Counted from the stretch's first letter, positions 1 through 8,755 are shown. The stretch is DNA of 41,358 nucleotides from Marinifilum caeruleilacunae (GCF_013141825.1 NZ_RZNH01000016.1:1-41358); one strand, 5' to 3'. Numbers and translations are program-made. The notes: generated from the sequence alone by a model not told the origin.

Positions 1-2
1 TG

Positions 3-428
3 GCTCTTTTGTACAACAACAAAGGAGAATACAAAAAGGCAGAGATTTTATTGAAGGATTACCTGAAACATGTTCCTGAAGATGGTGCAACAACATTTAC
101 CTATGCACTGTTCTTATCGGAACGCCAACGCTACGATGAATCGATGGAATACCTGCTGAAAGCTGCCAGATTATCTCCGGATAATCCTCGCATATTCTAC
201 AATGTGGCCATGATGTATGATTTTAGAAATGATAAAAAGCAAGCCGTGAATTATTTGAACTCTGCCATCAAGATCGATCCTGAAAATTCGGATTACTACC
301 TTGCACTTTTGAACCTACATGTGAAATATCAGCAAATAAACGAGTCCAAAACTCTTGCTAAAGAAATTCTTTCAAAATTTCCCGATATTCGACAGAAAGA
401 AGACATACTAGCAATTCTAAACCAATAA
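3..428 (+). CDS. TPR-repeat protein, 5' end outside window
   Basis: The reading frame is open to the left edge of the window, so this is the C-terminal part of a longer protein; a TTG at 9 is an internal codon rather than a convincing start. The visible 140 or so residues are helical tetratricopeptide repeats: units with the usual small and aromatic spacing occur around GEYKKAEILL, EDGATTFTYALFL, DNPRIFYNVAMMYDF and ENSDYYLALLNLH. TPR arrays bind proteins; nothing here names the partner. The stop lies two bases before the tag start, so the two genes are probably co-transcribed. The repeat assignment is firm; the function is unknown. Confidence 0.8.
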   Translation, partial: ALLYNNKGEYKKAEILLKDYLKHVPEDGATTFTYALFLSERQRYDESMEYLLKAARLSPDNPRIFYNVAMMYDFRNDKKQAVNYLNSAIKIDPENSDYYLALLNLHVKYQQINESKTLAKEILSKFPDIRQKEDILAILNQ

Positions 429-430
429 AA

Positions 431-1003
431 ATGAACAATTCGAAAAAATGCAGGTGCAAATGGCCTGGTGAAGACCCACTTTATTGTGATTATCACGATT
501 ACGAATGGGGAGTTCCATTGCATGATGATCAGCTCCTTTTTGAGTTTTTGATACTGGAAGGTGCCCAGGCAGGTTTAAGCTGGATTACTGTACTTCGAAA
601 AAGAGACAATTACAGAATGGCCTTCGATAATTTCGATCCAAAAATTGTAGCTCAATACGACGACCGAAAAGTGGAAGAACTCCTGCAAAACGAAGGTATT
701 ATCAGGAACAAGCTAAAAATCAATTCTGCCATTCGTAATGCCAAAGCCTTTCTGAAAGTTCAAGAGGAATTTGACAGTTTCGATAAATACATCTGGAGCT
801 TTACCGGTGGTAAAACCATAAAAAACGCCTGGAGAAATCTATCGGAAGTCCCTGCTCTTACCGATGAAGCAACAGCGATGAGTAAAGATTTAAAAAAGCG
901 TGGCTTTAACTTTGTTGGACCAACCATTTGTTATGCCTTTATGCAGGCAACTGGTATGGTAAACGATCATACAACCGACTGTTTTAGGTATGAGGAGGTA
1001 TAA
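431..1003 (+). CDS. tag: DNA-3-methyladenine glycosylase I
   Basis: This enzyme excises 3-methyladenine from alkylated DNA as the first step of base-excision repair in the cytoplasm. The 190 residues match the length of E. coli Tag (187) and align over the whole length: DPLYCDYHDYEWGVP near residues 16-29, LEGAQAGLSWITVL at 42-55, KKRGFNFVGPTICY and NDHTTDC near the end. The zinc ligands of the family are visible as Cys9, His22, His180 and Cys184, and the acidic residue of the LEG motif (Glu43) is kept. The start ATG lies two bases after the TPR gene's stop. A hairpin follows the stop codon. Confidence 0.95.
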   Translation: MNNSKKCRCKWPGEDPLYCDYHDYEWGVPLHDDQLLFEFLILEGAQAGLSWITVLRKRDNYRMAFDNFDPKIVAQYDDRKVEELLQNEGIIRNKLKINSAIRNAKAFLKVQEEFDSFDKYIWSFTGGKTIKNAWRNLSEVPALTDEATAMSKDLKKRGFNFVGPTICYAFMQATGMVNDHTTDCFRYEEV

Positions 1004-1004
1004 A

Positions 1005-1025
1005 ATGTCCCAGAAATTGGGACAT
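1005..1025 (+). terminator. hairpin between tag and the convergent TonB-domain gene
   Basis: An 8-bp perfect stem (ATGTCCCA / TGGGACAT) encloses a GAAAT loop directly after the tag stop codon. It lies between convergent genes, where a shared terminator is expected. There is no strong run of T on either side, so termination is inferred from position and stem only. Confidence 0.45.
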
Positions 1026-1035
1026 GAATGCTTTT

Positions 1036-1824
1036 CTACCTAAACCGAACAGGTACAGTGTATCTTACATTAACCTTATTGCCTTTTGATTCTCCCGGAA
1101 TCCAATCAGGAAACTTGCTCACAATTTTTAAAGCCTGTCGATCTGCGCGTATATCTCCCGATGATTTTCTTAACTTAACATTAACAATTTCTCCTGTTTT
1201 ACTGATCACGAAATCTACCTGAGAAGTAGAACCTGCTTTAAATCTACCTGAATACATTTCAGTTTTTCGATTCAAATATCTCATCATTTTAATCATTCCC
1301 CCTGGAAATTCTGGCATTTTTTCACAAACAAAATATACCTTTTCGCCATTATAGCTTTCCTCATTAATACTTGTATTCTTGTTTTCTTTCGTGCTTAGAA
1401 ATTTACCAGATGGATTTGAAATTACCCTCAACACAACTTTTCTAAAATGTGCCCCATCTCGAATTTCTCCTTCTGCTCGAAATTGATCCCAGGTAAAAGC
1501 TATTCGATCAAGATTATCGTTGAAGAAAGTAATTTTATACTTTGTATTAAATGTGCACTTAAATTCTCCCTGTTTATTGGTTTTTGCAAGCTCTTTTGTT
1601 GTTGAGTTAATGGTTGTGGATTTTGCTTTTCCTGAAAACCTTTCAGTTCTCACCTCGTTCAATTCGCAAATTACTATACCTTCCAGAGCATTTCCATGCT
1701 GATCTACAACCACTCCAGAAATCTCAGCTGTTTTTTCACTCTTATCATTTGATGCCATTAATTTGAATGAAAATGTAATACACAAGGCACAAATAAATAT
1801 CAGCTTAGGGAATCTCGTTAGCAT
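1036..1824 (-). CDS. secreted protein with carboxypeptidase-regulatory-like and TonB C-terminal domains
   Basis: The 262 residues begin with a signal sequence (hydrophobic FPKLIFICALCITFSFKLMAS). Next comes a short beta-sandwich resembling the carboxypeptidase regulatory-like domain (SGVVVDQHGNALEGIVICEL). The C-terminal 90 residues are a TonB-like domain, opening with MPEFPGGMIKMMRYLNRKTE and closing with WIPGESKGNKVNVRYTVPVRF. That opening and closing pattern matches the three TonB domains of the M56 peptidase encoded just upstream, so the gene looks like a relative of that protein without its peptidase part. Acting in the periplasm is inferred from the signal sequence. It is separated from the M56 gene by a terminator and 150 bases. 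Substrate and partner are unknown. Confidence 0.75.
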   Translation of the reverse strand: MLTRFPKLIFICALCITFSFKLMASNDKSEKTAEISGVVVDQHGNALEGIVICELNEVRTERFSGKAKSTTINSTTKELAKTNKQGEFKCTFNTKYKITFFNDNLDRIAFTWDQFRAEGEIRDGAHFRKVVLRVISNPSGKFLSTKENKNTSINEESYNGEKVYFVCEKMPEFPGGMIKMMRYLNRKTEMYSGRFKAGSTSQVDFVISKTGEIVNVKLRKSSGDIRADRQALKIVSKFPDWIPGESKGNKVNVRYTVPVRFR

Positions 1825-1906
1825 ATCAAATGTGTTTTTATCTTTTAGTAATAAACAATAAAAATAGGAATATTAAATCAATTGAAAATTTAATAGTATA
1901 AAAAAA

Positions 1907-1928
1907 TGCCTTTGAAAAATCAAAGGCA
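1907..1928 (-). terminator. intrinsic terminator of the blaI-M56 operon
   Basis: A 9-bp perfect stem (TGCCTTTGA / TCAAAGGCA) closes on an AAAA loop. Read on the minus strand it is followed by seven T residues. It sits about 50 bases beyond the stop of the M56 peptidase gene, as expected for the end of that operon. Confidence 0.85.
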
Positions 1929-1976
1929 CTACATACTGGATAAATTATTATTAATAGGCTAATAAACCACTGAATA

Positions 1977-4346
1977 CTATTTAAAGAAATGAACTGGTAC
2001 TGTGTAAGCTACCTGTGCAGGCTTACCATCTAACTTTCCAGGTTTCCAACTTGGCAGGTTTTCAATAATTTCAACTGCTTTACGATCTACCTTATCATTC
2101 ATGGTTCCTCGCACCACCTTTACATTTTCCACCTTACCCATTTTTGTAAGATAGAAGGTAATAAAGCATCTCGAATCAATTTTATAACTGGCATCCAACT
2201 TCTTAACTTCCTGCTCAATATGCTCCTTTAATTTTAAATGTCCACCAGGAAATAGCGGCATCTCATCAACCAGCAGGTAAACATCGTCGCCATTCCATTC
2301 GCCAATTACTTTTCCTACCGGATCAGATTTACCACTTCTAAGTTCTTCTTTTTTCTTCTCGCCAAGACTAAATTTAATTGGAAGGGTATAAACAACCGAA
2401 ACTGGTTTACCTTTCTCTTTTCCAGGTGTCCACTTAGGCATCGATTTGATTACTCGCATTGCTTCATTATCCAAAGATGGACTAACGCCTCTTACAATTC
2501 GCGTGCTATCAATCATGCCTTCTTCGTTCACTGTAAAAGTGACAAACACTCGTCCCGAAATCCCTTCTTTTTGTGCTTCTTTTGGATACTTTACATTTTG
2601 AGCTATAAACTTCAGCATCTCTTTTTCACCTCCGGGAAATTCGGGCATCTCGTCCACCATGGTATAACTTTTCTTGCCATTCATGTAAATCGCCCCATCC
2701 TTCTTCTGAATTTCGAAAGTTTCTGTTTCTTTTTCCACTTTCTCTTCACCCAAACTAAAAGTAATTGGTAAAGTAAACGAGACATTTACCTTCTTCCCTC
2801 TCTGTTCGCCGGGCGTCCAGTCTGGCATCGATTTTATCACTCTTAAAGCCTCATTATCAAGCAGTGGATGTACACCGCGAACTATTCTTTCACCTTCAAT
2901 TTTTCCTTCATCAGAAACAATAAAAGTTACAAATACACGACCTGTAATACTTTTCTCTACTGCCTCTTTCGGATATACAAGTGATTTTGCAATATACTTC
3001 TGTACCAATGCTTGTCCGCCAGGAAACTGAGGCATTTTCTCAACAATTACAAAAATGGGTTTGCCATCATGCATTTGTTTCGATCTTTTAATATCCTTTT
3101 TATTAATTGTCCAATCATTGCTTTTTGCTGGCAACATTTTTTGCTGAGTTGTTTTAAGCTTGATTTTCAAAAAGTAATGACCATCTTTATCCTCTTTTCC
3201 ATTCAAGTAAAAATCTTCAACACTCATTCTTTTTGTTTCATGTCCAACAAAAGATATTGTTAAATCAGCTTTTAATGGAACAATCGGGAGTGTAAAATTC
3301 CCATTTATATCGGATATGGTTCCAACCGTTGAATTCGAAATTGTAATGGCAGCTCCTGGCAAAGCTTTATCATCACCAGCCAAAACCAACCCCTTTATAT
3401 TCACAACAGGAGTAACTTTTTTATCATCCTGTGTGTTTTCTTTTACTTTCTCCCCATTAACATCTTGCGCCTGCACTTCAATCACTTGCATATTAAGCCC
3501 TAGCACAACAGCAACAAGCGGAATTATTAGTAATAATTTATAGCGCCTATTTGGACCTTTTTCTTTTGACATCATAATCATTTTTTTTTTGTTTATGGAG
3601 TGATTGAAGTTATTGGCCAAACCAACCACTTCGGCTCCCATTAATTGATTAATTAAAATTGCCTGATATTGTCCGATGCCGAAACCGCGCGCTATTACTC
3701 CGTCATCAGCCAATAATTCATGCGTCTGTTTTATTGCAATCTGAAAAAGCCATACAAATGGATTGAACCAAAATACAATGCTTATTACTTCCACCAAAAG
3801 CAGATCGATCCAATGCTTTTGAAGTGCATGCACTTTTTCGTGAATAAAAATGTTTTGTAATTCTTCGTTTTCAAATTCTTCTTTGTGGATCACCACATAT
3901 CCAAAGAAACTAAAGGCAGGAATTTTCTCATCAAGTAAAATTACTTTACAGTTGTCCTGAATCAGGTATTCCTTTCCTTTTATCAAACTCCAGATTTGCC
4001 AGACTTTTACAAGGCTTCGAACCAGCAAGGCAAACATCACCAGCAAATAAAAGCTCAGTAGTAATAATGGAAGATTTACAAGGCTTCTTGCATTGGCTTC
4101 GCTTGCATTTTCTGGAATGATTGTGCCAGCAAACAGCTCTGCCGATACCGAGGATTCAACAGCTTCTACCAATACAGTATAAGGTATCCTTACAAAAGGC
4201 AAAAACACAGCAAGCATCAGACTTAACAAAAGGTAAGCCCTGATTTCCACAAAGAACCTTTCATTCCTTAGGAAAAGAAAATACAAAGCGTAAAAAGCTG
4301 CCAGTATTCCTGAAGACTGTAATGCATATTGATAAAATTCCATCAT
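1977..4346 (-). CDS. BlaR1-like M56 family metallopeptidase with three TonB C-terminal domains
   Basis: This 789-residue protein starts with an M56 peptidase domain spread over membrane segments (about residues 8-25, 35-55, 92-112 and 183-203). The zinc motif HEKVH is at 169-173 and the third ligand is probably Glu210 in THELLADDGV. A further transmembrane segment near 270-285 is followed by a carboxypeptidase-regulatory-like domain (313-395). Three TonB C-terminal domains come next, each opening with MPxFPGG and ending in a W-x-PG-x-x-x-G-K motif. In BlaR1/MecR1 the peptidase cleaves or triggers loss of the BlaI repressor when the sensor domain is engaged. Here the penicillin-binding sensor is replaced by TonB domains. 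The start overlaps the blaI stop by four bases (ATGA), so the two are translationally coupled. The signal sensed is unknown. Confidence 0.9.
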   Translation of the reverse strand: MMEFYQYALQSSGILAAFYALYFLFLRNERFFVEIRAYLLLSLMLAVFLPFVRIPYTVLVEAVESSVSAELFAGTIIPENASEANARSLVNLPLLLLSFYLLVMFALLVRSLVKVWQIWSLIKGKEYLIQDNCKVILLDEKIPAFSFFGYVVIHKEEFENEELQNIFIHEKVHALQKHWIDLLLVEVISIVFWFNPFVWLFQIAIKQTHELLADDGVIARGFGIGQYQAILINQLMGAEVVGLANNFNHSINKKKMIMMSKEKGPNRRYKLLLIIPLVAVVLGLNMQVIEVQAQDVNGEKVKENTQDDKKVTPVVNIKGLVLAGDDKALPGAAITISNSTVGTISDINGNFTLPIVPLKADLTISFVGHETKRMSVEDFYLNGKEDKDGHYFLKIKLKTTQQKMLPAKSNDWTINKKDIKRSKQMHDGKPIFVIVEKMPQFPGGQALVQKYIAKSLVYPKEAVEKSITGRVFVTFIVSDEGKIEGERIVRGVHPLLDNEALRVIKSMPDWTPGEQRGKKVNVSFTLPITFSLGEEKVEKETETFEIQKKDGAIYMNGKKSYTMVDEMPEFPGGEKEMLKFIAQNVKYPKEAQKEGISGRVFVTFTVNEEGMIDSTRIVRGVSPSLDNEAMRVIKSMPKWTPGKEKGKPVSVVYTLPIKFSLGEKKKEELRSGKSDPVGKVIGEWNGDDVYLLVDEMPLFPGGHLKLKEHIEQEVKKLDASYKIDSRCFITFYLTKMGKVENVKVVRGTMNDKVDRKAVEIIENLPSWKPGKLDGKPAQVAYTVPVHFFK

Positions 4347-4720
4347 ACGTCTTTCTCCCTGTCTATTTGGTCCTTAGCAATTTGAATCATTTCTTCCAAC
4401 TCCTGAATGCTCAGCTTATTGTCTTTGGCAAAAAAAGATGCCATTCGGGAAAACGAGCCATTAAAGTAGTTCTTCACCAAAGCCCCGGCCTTAAATCCTG
4501 AATAATCCTCTTTAGAGATTTTAACTGCAAACAAATGTGACTTCCCAGCCGGAATTTTATCCGCAAAACCTTTCTTTTCCAGCGCATTCATTACTGTTGC
4601 TACCGTTGTATAGGCTGGCTTTGGATCAGGAAAATGAGAAACCACTTCTCTCACATTTGCTTTCTCCAATTCCCACAATATCTGCATCACTTGCTCTTCT
4701 GCCCGGGTCAACTCTTTCAT
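4343..4720 (-). CDS. BlaI/MecI family transcriptional repressor
   Basis: The 125 residues fit the BlaI/MecI/CopY family: an N-terminal winged helix (LTRAEEQVMQILWELEKANVREVV) with the typical PAYTTVATVMNALEKKGF recognition region, then a C-terminal dimerisation helix pair. Such repressors bind as dimers to their own promoter and are inactivated through the partner M56 peptidase, which is the next gene and overlaps it by four bases. Two palindromes resembling operators lie upstream, one between the -33 and -7 elements of the predicted promoter, so autorepression is likely. No beta-lactamase gene is nearby, so the regulon is not shown here. Confidence 0.92.
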   Translation of the reverse strand: MKELTRAEEQVMQILWELEKANVREVVSHFPDPKPAYTTVATVMNALEKKGFADKIPAGKSHLFAVKISKEDYSGFKAGALVKNYFNGSFSRMASFFAKDNKLSIQELEEMIQIAKDQIDREKDV

Positions 4721-4749
4721 TTTAACATTACTTTTAGATTAATCTACTA

Positions 4750-4780
4750 CAAACTTAGTACTAAATTTTTAGTAGAACAA
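4750..4780 (-). promoter_or_regulatory. promoter of the blaI-M56 operon
   Basis: On the minus strand a -7 element TAAGTTTG (4750-4757) fits the Bacteroidota consensus TAnnTTTG. A TTG (4778-4780) lies 20 bases upstream as the -33 element. The -7 box is about 30 bases before the blaI start. Confidence 0.7.
4760..4773. promoter_or_regulatory. putative BlaI operator 1
   Basis: ACTAAA-TT-TTTAGT is an inverted repeat that extends by one more matching pair on each side. It lies between the -33 and -7 elements of the blaI promoter, where a bound dimer would block RNA polymerase. It shares both half-sites with operator 2, 29 bases away. Confidence 0.7.
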
Positions 4781-4788
4781 TTTTTATT

Positions 4789-4802
4789 ACTAAAATTTTA
4801 GT
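4789..4802. promoter_or_regulatory. putative BlaI operator 2
   Basis: ACTAAAATTTTAGT is a perfect 14-base palindrome, 16 bases if the flanking T and A are counted. It has the same half-sites as operator 1 and starts 29 bases from it. It also lies 73 bases upstream of the divergent small membrane-protein gene, which could therefore share control. Confidence 0.7.
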
Positions 4803-4874
4803 AGATAAATCAATTTTGTCTCAAAGTATTGATTAATGCTAGCTATTTTACTAACTATGCAAAAAAATTAAAGC

Positions 4875-5330
4875 ATGGAAGTATTTGAGTTACCTAAAGA
4901 ATCGTATACCCTTTGGGACAGAGTAAGAAAAGAGCTGGCATTGTTATTATTGCTAATTGCTATACTTCTGTTTTTTGTTGGCTTACAAGTGGTGTATTTT
5001 ACTGCTGTAATCGTGATGTATTCTTTATTATTGATGTTAAAACGCAATAGAATAGTTACTTCTCTTAGCTTTAATGATCAGGAACAGGAAATCCGCATAG
5101 CATATTACTACTTCATCTTTTTAAAGGGATCGGAGAAAATTCCTTACGCAAAACTGAACTCTAAGCTTAGCATGAAAAGATTTGGTTTTGGTGCCGCAAC
5201 TCAAACCATTGAAATTTTTAAGGGAAGAATTCTTAGTGCAGAGATCAGAAAAGATGGCAAATGGAGTTGGCCGGAAGCTGAAATGGATCAAATATCTGAA
5301 AGATTATCGAACATTAATCGGGAGCAATAA
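4875..5330 (+). CDS. small membrane protein of unknown function
   Basis: I do not recognise this 151-residue protein. Two closely spaced hydrophobic stretches (about residues 21-37 and 39-55) form a membrane hairpin. A soluble domain of about 95 residues follows, with alternating strands (VTSLSFNDQEQEIRIAYYYF, TIEIFKGRILSAEIRKDGKW) that suggest a PH-like fold, as in other bacterial two-TM/PH proteins; that is inference. It is transcribed divergently from blaI, and the intergenic region holds the two putative operators. It is not clearly linked to the Omp85-like gene 100 bases further on. Confidence 0.7.
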   Translation: MEVFELPKESYTLWDRVRKELALLLLLIAILLFFVGLQVVYFTAVIVMYSLLLMLKRNRIVTSLSFNDQEQEIRIAYYYFIFLKGSEKIPYAKLNSKLSMKRFGFGAATQTIEIFKGRILSAEIRKDGKWSWPEAEMDQISERLSNINREQ

Positions 5331-5430
5331 TCAATTTTTTATTCGGGTATAATTCTTGATATATCTCTTTGTAGAATTTCAATTTACTTATCTTTGATAG
5401 TGATTTCAAATTTTAAAAGAATTTATCCAT

Positions 5431-7380
5431 ATCCAAAAGTTAATAACATATTGTTTTTTAATAGTCATTTTTTCAGGCTGTTTTTCTGCTGTATCAGCTC
5501 AGCAGAATGTGCTAAAAGACAGTATTATCAAGCCAACCAGAAAAACTGATTTACCAGATAGTACAATTGTTATTTCGCGAGATACCATCGTATTTTTATT
5601 AGATACCGTTGGCGAGCGTAAAAAGGATGCAAAACAAAGCGGCAGTAAGTTTTATCATGCCATTCAACGCGGTGCTTACAAAAGAAAATTCACCAAAGAG
5701 CTTTACAAGCTATTCTTTGTTGCCCCCGATAAAATTTCACCTACCGATACCATCAAGACAGAACGAAGCGAAACCGCTTTTGTAATTTACCAGGGAAAAA
5801 CCATTCGAAATATCGAGGTAAAAGTGTTGGAACCTTTCGGGTCAAGCCTTCACGACACAACCAAGGTTGCCAATAGCTGGATAGAGAGAGCTGGAAATAC
5901 ACTTCACCACACAAGTAGGCGTGGTCACCTAAAAAAAATGCTCCACCTCGAAGAAGGTGACAAGTTAGATGCCTACTCATTGGCTGATAACGAAAGATTG
6001 ATCAGGCAATTGAACTATATTAAAGATGCATTCTTTAGAGTAATCCCTGTAAAGGGTTCAAATAAGTTTGTCGACCTGCAGCTTTGGGTAAAAGACCAGT
6101 TCTCCTGGGGTATCAACCTTGATTTAGGATCAGGATTATCCACCGATTTTGAAATTTACAGCCGCAACCTTTATGGAATTGGTCACGAGTTCAGTAATAA
6201 CTTTCACTACGACAGCGATGAAGATCAGAAATTTGGTTATTCGGGCCGATATACCATTCGCAACTTAAAAAGAAGCTATATCGACGCAAGTTTTATTTAC
6301 GAAAACACCTACGAAAAATCGGTAGTTGGTATTGATTTCGAGAAAGAGTTCGAGACCTACAATACCAAAACAGCCGGAGGTTTTAGTCTTTCGAAAACCA
6401 TGCGATCGGACAAAATCATGGACGATGACCCTATCCGTAACGAAATTCCTCTCGATTTTAATTATGGCAATTTGTGGTACGGAACATCGATAAAACTAGA
6501 CTCGAAAAATCTTTTTGCCAGGCGGAAAATGTACTTTACAGGGCGTATTGCCAGCCGCAAATTTTTTGAAAGGCCAGAAACGGGTCCGGAATTGAACCAG
6601 TTTTTCCACAATAACATTCTATACCTTGGCGGGATAAGCATAAGCCAAACCCAGTATTACAAAAGTAACCTGATTTATAACTTTGGTAGAACAGAAGATA
6701 TCCCTTATGGATCGCTTGCTCAAATGAATTTTGGATATGAGGACAGGGAGTACTCTCACCGCTTGTACCTTGGCTTCGACTTTCAGAATGCAACTTATAT
6801 AAGAAAAACCAGGAGTTATTTATTCAATCGAATTGCCATTGGTGGATTCTTCAATTCCAAACGATTCGAACAGGGAACATTAATTGCACAATCGAAATTT
6901 TTTAGTTGCATTCGAAAATTGGGTGCTTTAAGGTTTCGTAATTTTGGCGATTTAAAATACACCCTGGGAATCAGGCGATTTCCGGAAGAATTCGTCACCA
7001 TTAACAATCGGTATGGCATACGCGGATTTAAAAGTGAAGAGGTAATTGGCAAACAAAAGCTCAGTCTGAATTTAGAAACAGTTGCTTTTACACCCTACAT
7101 GCTAGGTGGATTCAAATTCGCCTTTTACACCTTTGGTGATATGGGAATTATTGGAAGCAACCAGAAACATATATTCAAAGGTGATTATTACTATGGCTTA
7201 GGCTTTGGTGTACGATTACACAACGAAAACCTGGTTTTTAAAACCATACAATTGCGATTGGCATTTTACCCCAATGCTCCTTCCGATTTCCAGTCGGCAG
7301 CCTTCCGCCTTTCGGGAGAAGAGCGCCCTCGTTTTAACGATTTTAAAGTGGGACAACCCGATGTTGTTCCATACGAATAA
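5431..7380 (+). CDS. Omp85/BamA-like outer-membrane beta-barrel protein, start codon unclear
   Basis: The protein has a POTRA-like N-terminal region (IRNIEVKVLEPFGSS, then VDLQLWVKDQFSW) and a long C-terminal barrel rich in aromatic alternating strands. The motif GIRGF near nt 7015-7029 corresponds to the (V/I)RG(F/Y) loop-6 signature of the Omp85 superfamily, which covers BamA, TamA and related two-partner secretion or lipid-linked barrels. The first ordinary start codon, a GTG at 5509, falls after a convincing signal peptide: LITYCFLIVIFSGCFSAVSA then QQ, encoded in the same frame from about 5437. Between the upstream stop (5401-5403) and 5509 the frame has no ATG, GTG or TTG. I place the start at the ATC of 5431 only because it gives the neatest signal peptide; ATT at 5410 is another option. 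The cargo is unknown. Confidence 0.8.
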   Translation: MQKLITYCFLIVIFSGCFSAVSAQQNVLKDSIIKPTRKTDLPDSTIVISRDTIVFLLDTVGERKKDAKQSGSKFYHAIQRGAYKRKFTKELYKLFFVAPDKISPTDTIKTERSETAFVIYQGKTIRNIEVKVLEPFGSSLHDTTKVANSWIERAGNTLHHTSRRGHLKKMLHLEEGDKLDAYSLADNERLIRQLNYIKDAFFRVIPVKGSNKFVDLQLWVKDQFSWGINLDLGSGLSTDFEIYSRNLYGIGHEFSNNFHYDSDEDQKFGYSGRYTIRNLKRSYIDASFIYENTYEKSVVGIDFEKEFETYNTKTAGGFSLSKTMRSDKIMDDDPIRNEIPLDFNYGNLWYGTSIKLDSKNLFARRKMYFTGRIASRKFFERPETGPELNQFFHNNILYLGGISISQTQYYKSNLIYNFGRTEDIPYGSLAQMNFGYEDREYSHRLYLGFDFQNATYIRKTRSYLFNRIAIGGFFNSKRFEQGTLIAQSKFFSCIRKLGALRFRNFGDLKYTLGIRRFPEEFVTINNRYGIRGFKSEEVIGKQKLSLNLETVAFTPYMLGGFKFAFYTFGDMGIIGSNQKHIFKGDYYYGLGFGVRLHNENLVFKTIQLRLAFYPNAPSDFQSAAFRLSGEERPRFNDFKVGQPDVVPYE

Positions 7381-7398
7381 CATTCGACCGTTAAAGCT

Positions 7399-8730
7399 TT
7401 ACACTTTGCTCTCTTTCCAGTTGGCAAAACGCAGGTACAACCACGATCCGAATGCCAAAAATCCGGCATAGAAATACTCCGATACCCAAACACCCGAAAT
7501 GGACAATTGGAATACCTCAATGAGCATGTATACTCCACCCAGATAACAGGCTAATACAACAATTTCTATTAACATGGCATGAAAGGTATTGCCTGTTCCC
7601 GAAACACCCTGAAACAAGGTTATTGCAATAGGAAACAACAAAGCTGCACCAAAAATTACATACAGTACAGGTTTGGTTTCCAGAATCAGGTCAGTTTCTT
7701 CAGTATAAATAGAAATCACCAATTCGGGGCTCAATAAACTAACGCCTACAAGTGCCAAAACGGCCAGGAAAGAAAGCTTAATGGTACGATAGATCACAGG
7801 CAGTACTTCTTTCGGTTCTCCTTCTCCCAAAACCTGGCTCACCAATGTATTTGCAGCCGAAGCAAATGCCCATACAGGAACCATTATCAACACATAAATA
7901 CTCCTGATGATATTAGATATGGCTAGTTCCCTCTCTCCCATTTTCTCTACCAGGAGAAAGAAGACAAACCAGCAGGAAAGAGCCAGAAAATTTTGTATCA
8001 TCATGGGAAATGAGACTTTCAAAAGTCGTACATACAATTCTTTGTCAATCTTGGGAAAGCGAAAAAGTTTGTACTTATCGATTGGAATTTTTCGAAAGGT
8101 ATAAATCATGAAAAATACCAGTACACAAGCCTCGGCAATTACCGATGCCAAAGCAGCACCTTTAATTCCCATTTCGGGGAAACCAAAATTTCCAAAAATT
8201 AAAGCATAGTCGAGGAATATATTAATGACAGCCATAAATGCCGTACTCCAGCTTATCACTTTTGTTCTGGCAATGCCAATATAAAAAGCTCTAAACAGAA
8301 GATTTACACAAGCAAACAAAATTCCCCAGGCACGCACAGAAATGTAATCGGTACTGGCTTGAAAAATGGCATCCGACTGCACAATCCCTTTCAGAATTGG
8401 AGGAGCCTGAATTTGCATAAAGCCCAACAATAGAATGGCCAATATCAGTAAAAAATACAAGGCATGATCGAAGGTTTTTCCAACCCTGCTGTAGTTTCCT
8501 TCTCCATATCTGCGAGCAATTACAATTTGAGTTCCCAGGCCAAACCCCCAACCCAACATCACAACTGCAAAGTAAAAAATGGTAGCAATTGCAGCTGCAC
8601 CAAGTGCTATTTCACTTAAGTGACCCAAAAAGGCAGTATCTGTTAAGGCAATAATATTTTGCGCCACACTCCCCAAAATAATTGGATAAGCAATCTTCCA
8701 GATATTTTTATAATCAGTTTGTATTTTCAC
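7399..8730 (-). CDS. MATE family efflux transporter
   Basis: The 443 residues form about twelve hydrophobic helices in two similar halves, as in MATE (multidrug and toxic compound extrusion) exporters that use Na+ or H+ gradients. Family-like stretches are the opening IWKIAYPIILGSVAQNIIALTDTAFLGHLSE and, in the second half, MMIQNFLALSCWFVFFLLVEKMG followed by VPVWAFASAANTLVSQVLGEG. The drug or metabolite carried cannot be read from sequence. It is convergent with the Omp85-like gene, 18 bases away. The upstream S9 peptidase gene ends in a strong terminator, so this gene probably has its own promoter, which I could not identify. Confidence 0.93.
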   Translation of the reverse strand: MKIQTDYKNIWKIAYPIILGSVAQNIIALTDTAFLGHLSEIALGAAAIATIFYFAVVMLGWGFGLGTQIVIARRYGEGNYSRVGKTFDHALYFLLILAILLLGFMQIQAPPILKGIVQSDAIFQASTDYISVRAWGILFACVNLLFRAFYIGIARTKVISWSTAFMAVINIFLDYALIFGNFGFPEMGIKGAALASVIAEACVLVFFMIYTFRKIPIDKYKLFRFPKIDKELYVRLLKVSFPMMIQNFLALSCWFVFFLLVEKMGERELAISNIIRSIYVLIMVPVWAFASAANTLVSQVLGEGEPKEVLPVIYRTIKLSFLAVLALVGVSLLSPELVISIYTEETDLILETKPVLYVIFGAALLFPIAITLFQGVSGTGNTFHAMLIEIVVLACYLGGVYMLIEVFQLSISGVWVSEYFYAGFLAFGSWLYLRFANWKESKV

Positions 8731-8755
8731 GATTGAGAAGGATAAAAATAAAAAA

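Noticed and set aside
1977-4720. Beta-lactam resistance locus
   Set aside because: blaI and a BlaR1-like peptidase are present, but there is no beta-lactamase or penicillin-binding sensor domain, so a resistance role is not supported.
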